The notes under the pieces were generated by a model. That model saw only the letters and a program-made list of their open reading frames with translations, ran no database searches and was not told where the DNA came from. From Endozoicomonas sp. (lineage in GTDB: Bacteria > Pseudomonadota > Gammaproteobacteria > Pseudomonadales > Endozoicomonadaceae), in assembly GCA_024509075.1 (NCBI GenBank), contig JAKROC010000010.1, forward strand, positions 1 to 36,368: a DNA stretch of 36,368 bases, given 5' to 3'. The stretch's first letter is position 1, and each line of letters starts with the position of its first letter. Of the stretch, positions 35,012 to 36,368 are shown piece after piece. The position numbers and the translations under genes were made by a program.

Positions 35012-35581
35012 ATGCAACCTGCTCCGTTTTCTTGCCCTCCTTTTACTGGAATGCTTGCTAACCAAGCTGGCCAACCTTACGAACAGCCTGACCCAGTTGG
35101 CGCTGCTATTGGAATATTCTGGCATCTCAAGGATCAACTCTCGTGGCCAGAAGAAGACATCAAGGAGCTTGGTCAACGCTTGGTCGAATACTGCGAAGAA
35201 AGTACAAGCACCACACGGGGAAAGAAAAAGCCACAGACGAGCGCCCGCGAAGTATTGACAGAATACTTTGCTAATTTTTTCAAAACAGATTCGGCATCAC
35301 TGACTAAGTCAGGGAACCTTGAAAAATCCTTTTCAGAAACGTTTAAAACCTGGGAGAACAAGATGTATTTGGTTCGTGAGCTGAGCGAAAGTCAAATCAA
35401 GGAGATTTCCCGTGCAATACTCGGTGATCCGAAGACCACTGCGATTTTCTATGATTACAAAAATGATATAAGTGAAATCGGCTACCAAGTAATCACGAGT
35501 ATCTGCCAGACCAAAGGCTCTCGCTTTACCATTGGGGAACTTTTGGACGGTTTAAAGCACACGGGTGCTGCTTCAGCCTGA
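35012..35581 (+). CDS. Unrecognised 189-residue protein, first of a tandem paralogous pair
   Basis: I recognise no family. It is soluble and mostly helical, without signal peptide or membrane segment. It shares with the next gene the blocks ELGQRLVEYCEE...KKPQTSAREVLTEYFANFFKT-type, DSASL, and near the C-terminus SRFTIGELLDGL (against KLGEYIIAHSNE, KKPSIRETMTGYIADVFE, DPSSL and RSFTIGEFLQLL). GAGGG seven bases before the ATG is a good ribosome site. Its coding sequence is AT-richer than the core genes of the window (a hand count of one 60-base row gives 40% GC), which suggests a lineage-specific or acquired gene. Proline-rich first 25 residues (MQPAPFSCPPFTGML) are shared in style with the paralogue. 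Confidence 0.75.
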   Translation: MQPAPFSCPPFTGMLANQAGQPYEQPDPVGAAIGIFWHLKDQLSWPEEDIKELGQRLVEYCEESTSTTRGKKKPQTSAREVLTEYFANFFKTDSASLTKSGNLEKSFSETFKTWENKMYLVRELSESQIKEISRAILGDPKTTAIFYDYKNDISEIGYQVITSICQTKGSRFTIGELLDGLKHTGAASA

Positions 35582-35588
35582 CCACCTC

Positions 35589-35617
35589 AAAAACCCCCGG
35601 AATTCTCTGGGGATTTT
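35589..35617 (+). terminator. Terminator between the tandem paralogues
   Basis: AAAAACCCC pairs with GGGGATTTT, eight bases after the first paralogue's stop, with T residues on the 3' arm. Each paralogue therefore probably has its own transcript end. Confidence 0.6.
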
Positions 35618-35699
35618 GGCTAATCCGCAAATACAGGTGGATTTTCTGCCCGATACATCAGTCCAACCCCACAGTTTAACCAGACCCTGAGGATCACTT

Positions 35700-36215
35700 A
35701 TGCTTCCTGTGCCGTTGTTTGCCTGCCCCTCTTGTTCGGAGATGCCTTACAAAGAGGCTGACCCGCAATTAATTGCTAATGGGATAACTTCCTATCTCAG
35801 AGAACAGGCTTTCTGGACTCCAGGAGATCTCAAAAAGCTTGGTGAATATATCATTGCACACTCTAACGAAACTACCGTACAAAAAAAACCAAGCATTCGT
35901 GAAACGATGACAGGTTATATTGCGGATGTCTTCGAAATAGATCCATCGTCACTACCAGAGTCAGAGGTTGTTAACTCATCCTATTCAAGCATGCTGACGC
36001 AATCAAGGATGGTGAGATTAGCCGGTAAATTAAGAACTCATGAAGCCAAGACTGTATCCAATAAGTTGCTTGGTGAAAGAAGAACTGAGGATATTGTCGA
36101 AGACAACCGCGAAGAAGGGAGAAATGAAATCAATTATCAGATTCTTAGCAGAATCGGAATGACCCGTGGTCGTTCATTCACAATTGGGGAATTTCTGCAG
36201 CTTTTGCATGAATGA
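35700..36215 (+). CDS. Unrecognised 171-residue protein, second of the tandem paralogous pair
   Basis: Paralogue of the preceding gene by the same block order: a proline/cysteine-containing start (MLPVPLFACPSCSEMPYKEA), a helical part KKLGEYIIAHSNETTVQKKP, IRETMTGYIADVFEIDPSSL, and the C-terminal RGRSFTIGEFLQLL. It differs by a shorter middle part and two N-terminal cysteines (CPSC). There is no signal peptide or transmembrane helix. GAGGATCACTT precedes the ATG, similar to the sequence before the first paralogue, so the duplication included the ribosome site. AT-rich like its partner. A repeat copy follows seven bases after the stop. Confidence 0.75.
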   Translation: MLPVPLFACPSCSEMPYKEADPQLIANGITSYLREQAFWTPGDLKKLGEYIIAHSNETTVQKKPSIRETMTGYIADVFEIDPSSLPESEVVNSSYSSMLTQSRMVRLAGKLRTHEAKTVSNKLLGERRTEDIVEDNREEGRNEINYQILSRIGMTRGRSFTIGEFLQLLHE

Positions 36216-36221
36216 TACTCT

Positions 36222-36368
36222 TATACCCAATGAATTTCACGTTGCTACACAGCGGCAATTGAGCGAAGCCCTGGGAGCGTAAAAATACTACGTGACCGGG
36301 GTGACGACTGCACGGATGCAGGAGGTAGAGCAACGCATGGAGCAGTTGCCGAGCGAATACCCTGAAGG
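36222..36368 (+). repeat. TATACCC-family intergenic repeat, copy 6 (continues past the window)
   Basis: Begins TATACCCAATGAATTTCACG, then GTTGCTAC and CGGCAATTGAGCGAAGCC, the same arm variant as copy 1. It includes the long internal segment GCAGGAGGTAGAGCAACGCA and runs to the end of the window. Confidence 0.85.

Overview
The window looks like a chromosomal segment of a host-associated gammaproteobacterium. Transketolase, erythrose-4-phosphate dehydrogenase, Hsp33, PEP carboxykinase, Tex, the deo enzymes and MutY all read like enterobacterial/oceanospirillalean orthologues. An intergenic repeat with TATACCC ends, present in six copies, together with eukaryote-like and effector-like proteins, points to an Endozoicomonas-type symbiont. 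That assignment is inference: no rRNA or marker set is present.

Layout. 1-230: C-terminus of a probable NTP/NDP exchange transporter. 327-5336: tkt, a Bcr/CflA drug-efflux transporter and epd; tkt and epd together suggest erythrose-4-phosphate supply for vitamin B6. 5340-9143: an accessory block with repeat copies, a 546-residue protein ending in a CHY/CTCHY/RING-H2 module like the eukaryotic ubiquitin ligase RCHY1/Pirh2, a remnant of the epd 3' end, and an unrecognised 548-residue protein. 9336-14885: core genes hslO, pckA and tex, with a palindromic repeat element before tex. 14981-20852: a lipoprotein 5'-nucleotidase (ushA type) divergent from deoC-deoA-deoB-deoD, a complete route from external nucleotides to free bases and pentose phosphate. 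20895-25290: a gene probably cut in two by an IS605-type element carrying only tnpB. 25294-27526: three envelope or secreted proteins (META/DUF4377 lipoprotein, DUF4870 membrane protein, gamma-glutamylcyclotransferase-like protein). 27746-34923: a triple-SPOR protein, AsmA, MutY and an autotransporter-type outer-membrane protein. 35012-36215: two tandem paralogous small genes of unknown family, then another repeat copy running off the window.

The most striking element is the RCHY1-like protein. Every zinc-ligand position of the CHY, CTCHY and RING domains appears filled, its domain-coding part is clearly AT-richer than its long N-terminal part, and its last codons and stop lie in a copy of the genome's own intergenic repeat. 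This suggests eukaryote-to-bacterium transfer, fusion to a leader region and later truncation. The lone tnpB element, the tandem unknown paralogues and the two-subtype TATACCC repeat family are the other leads.
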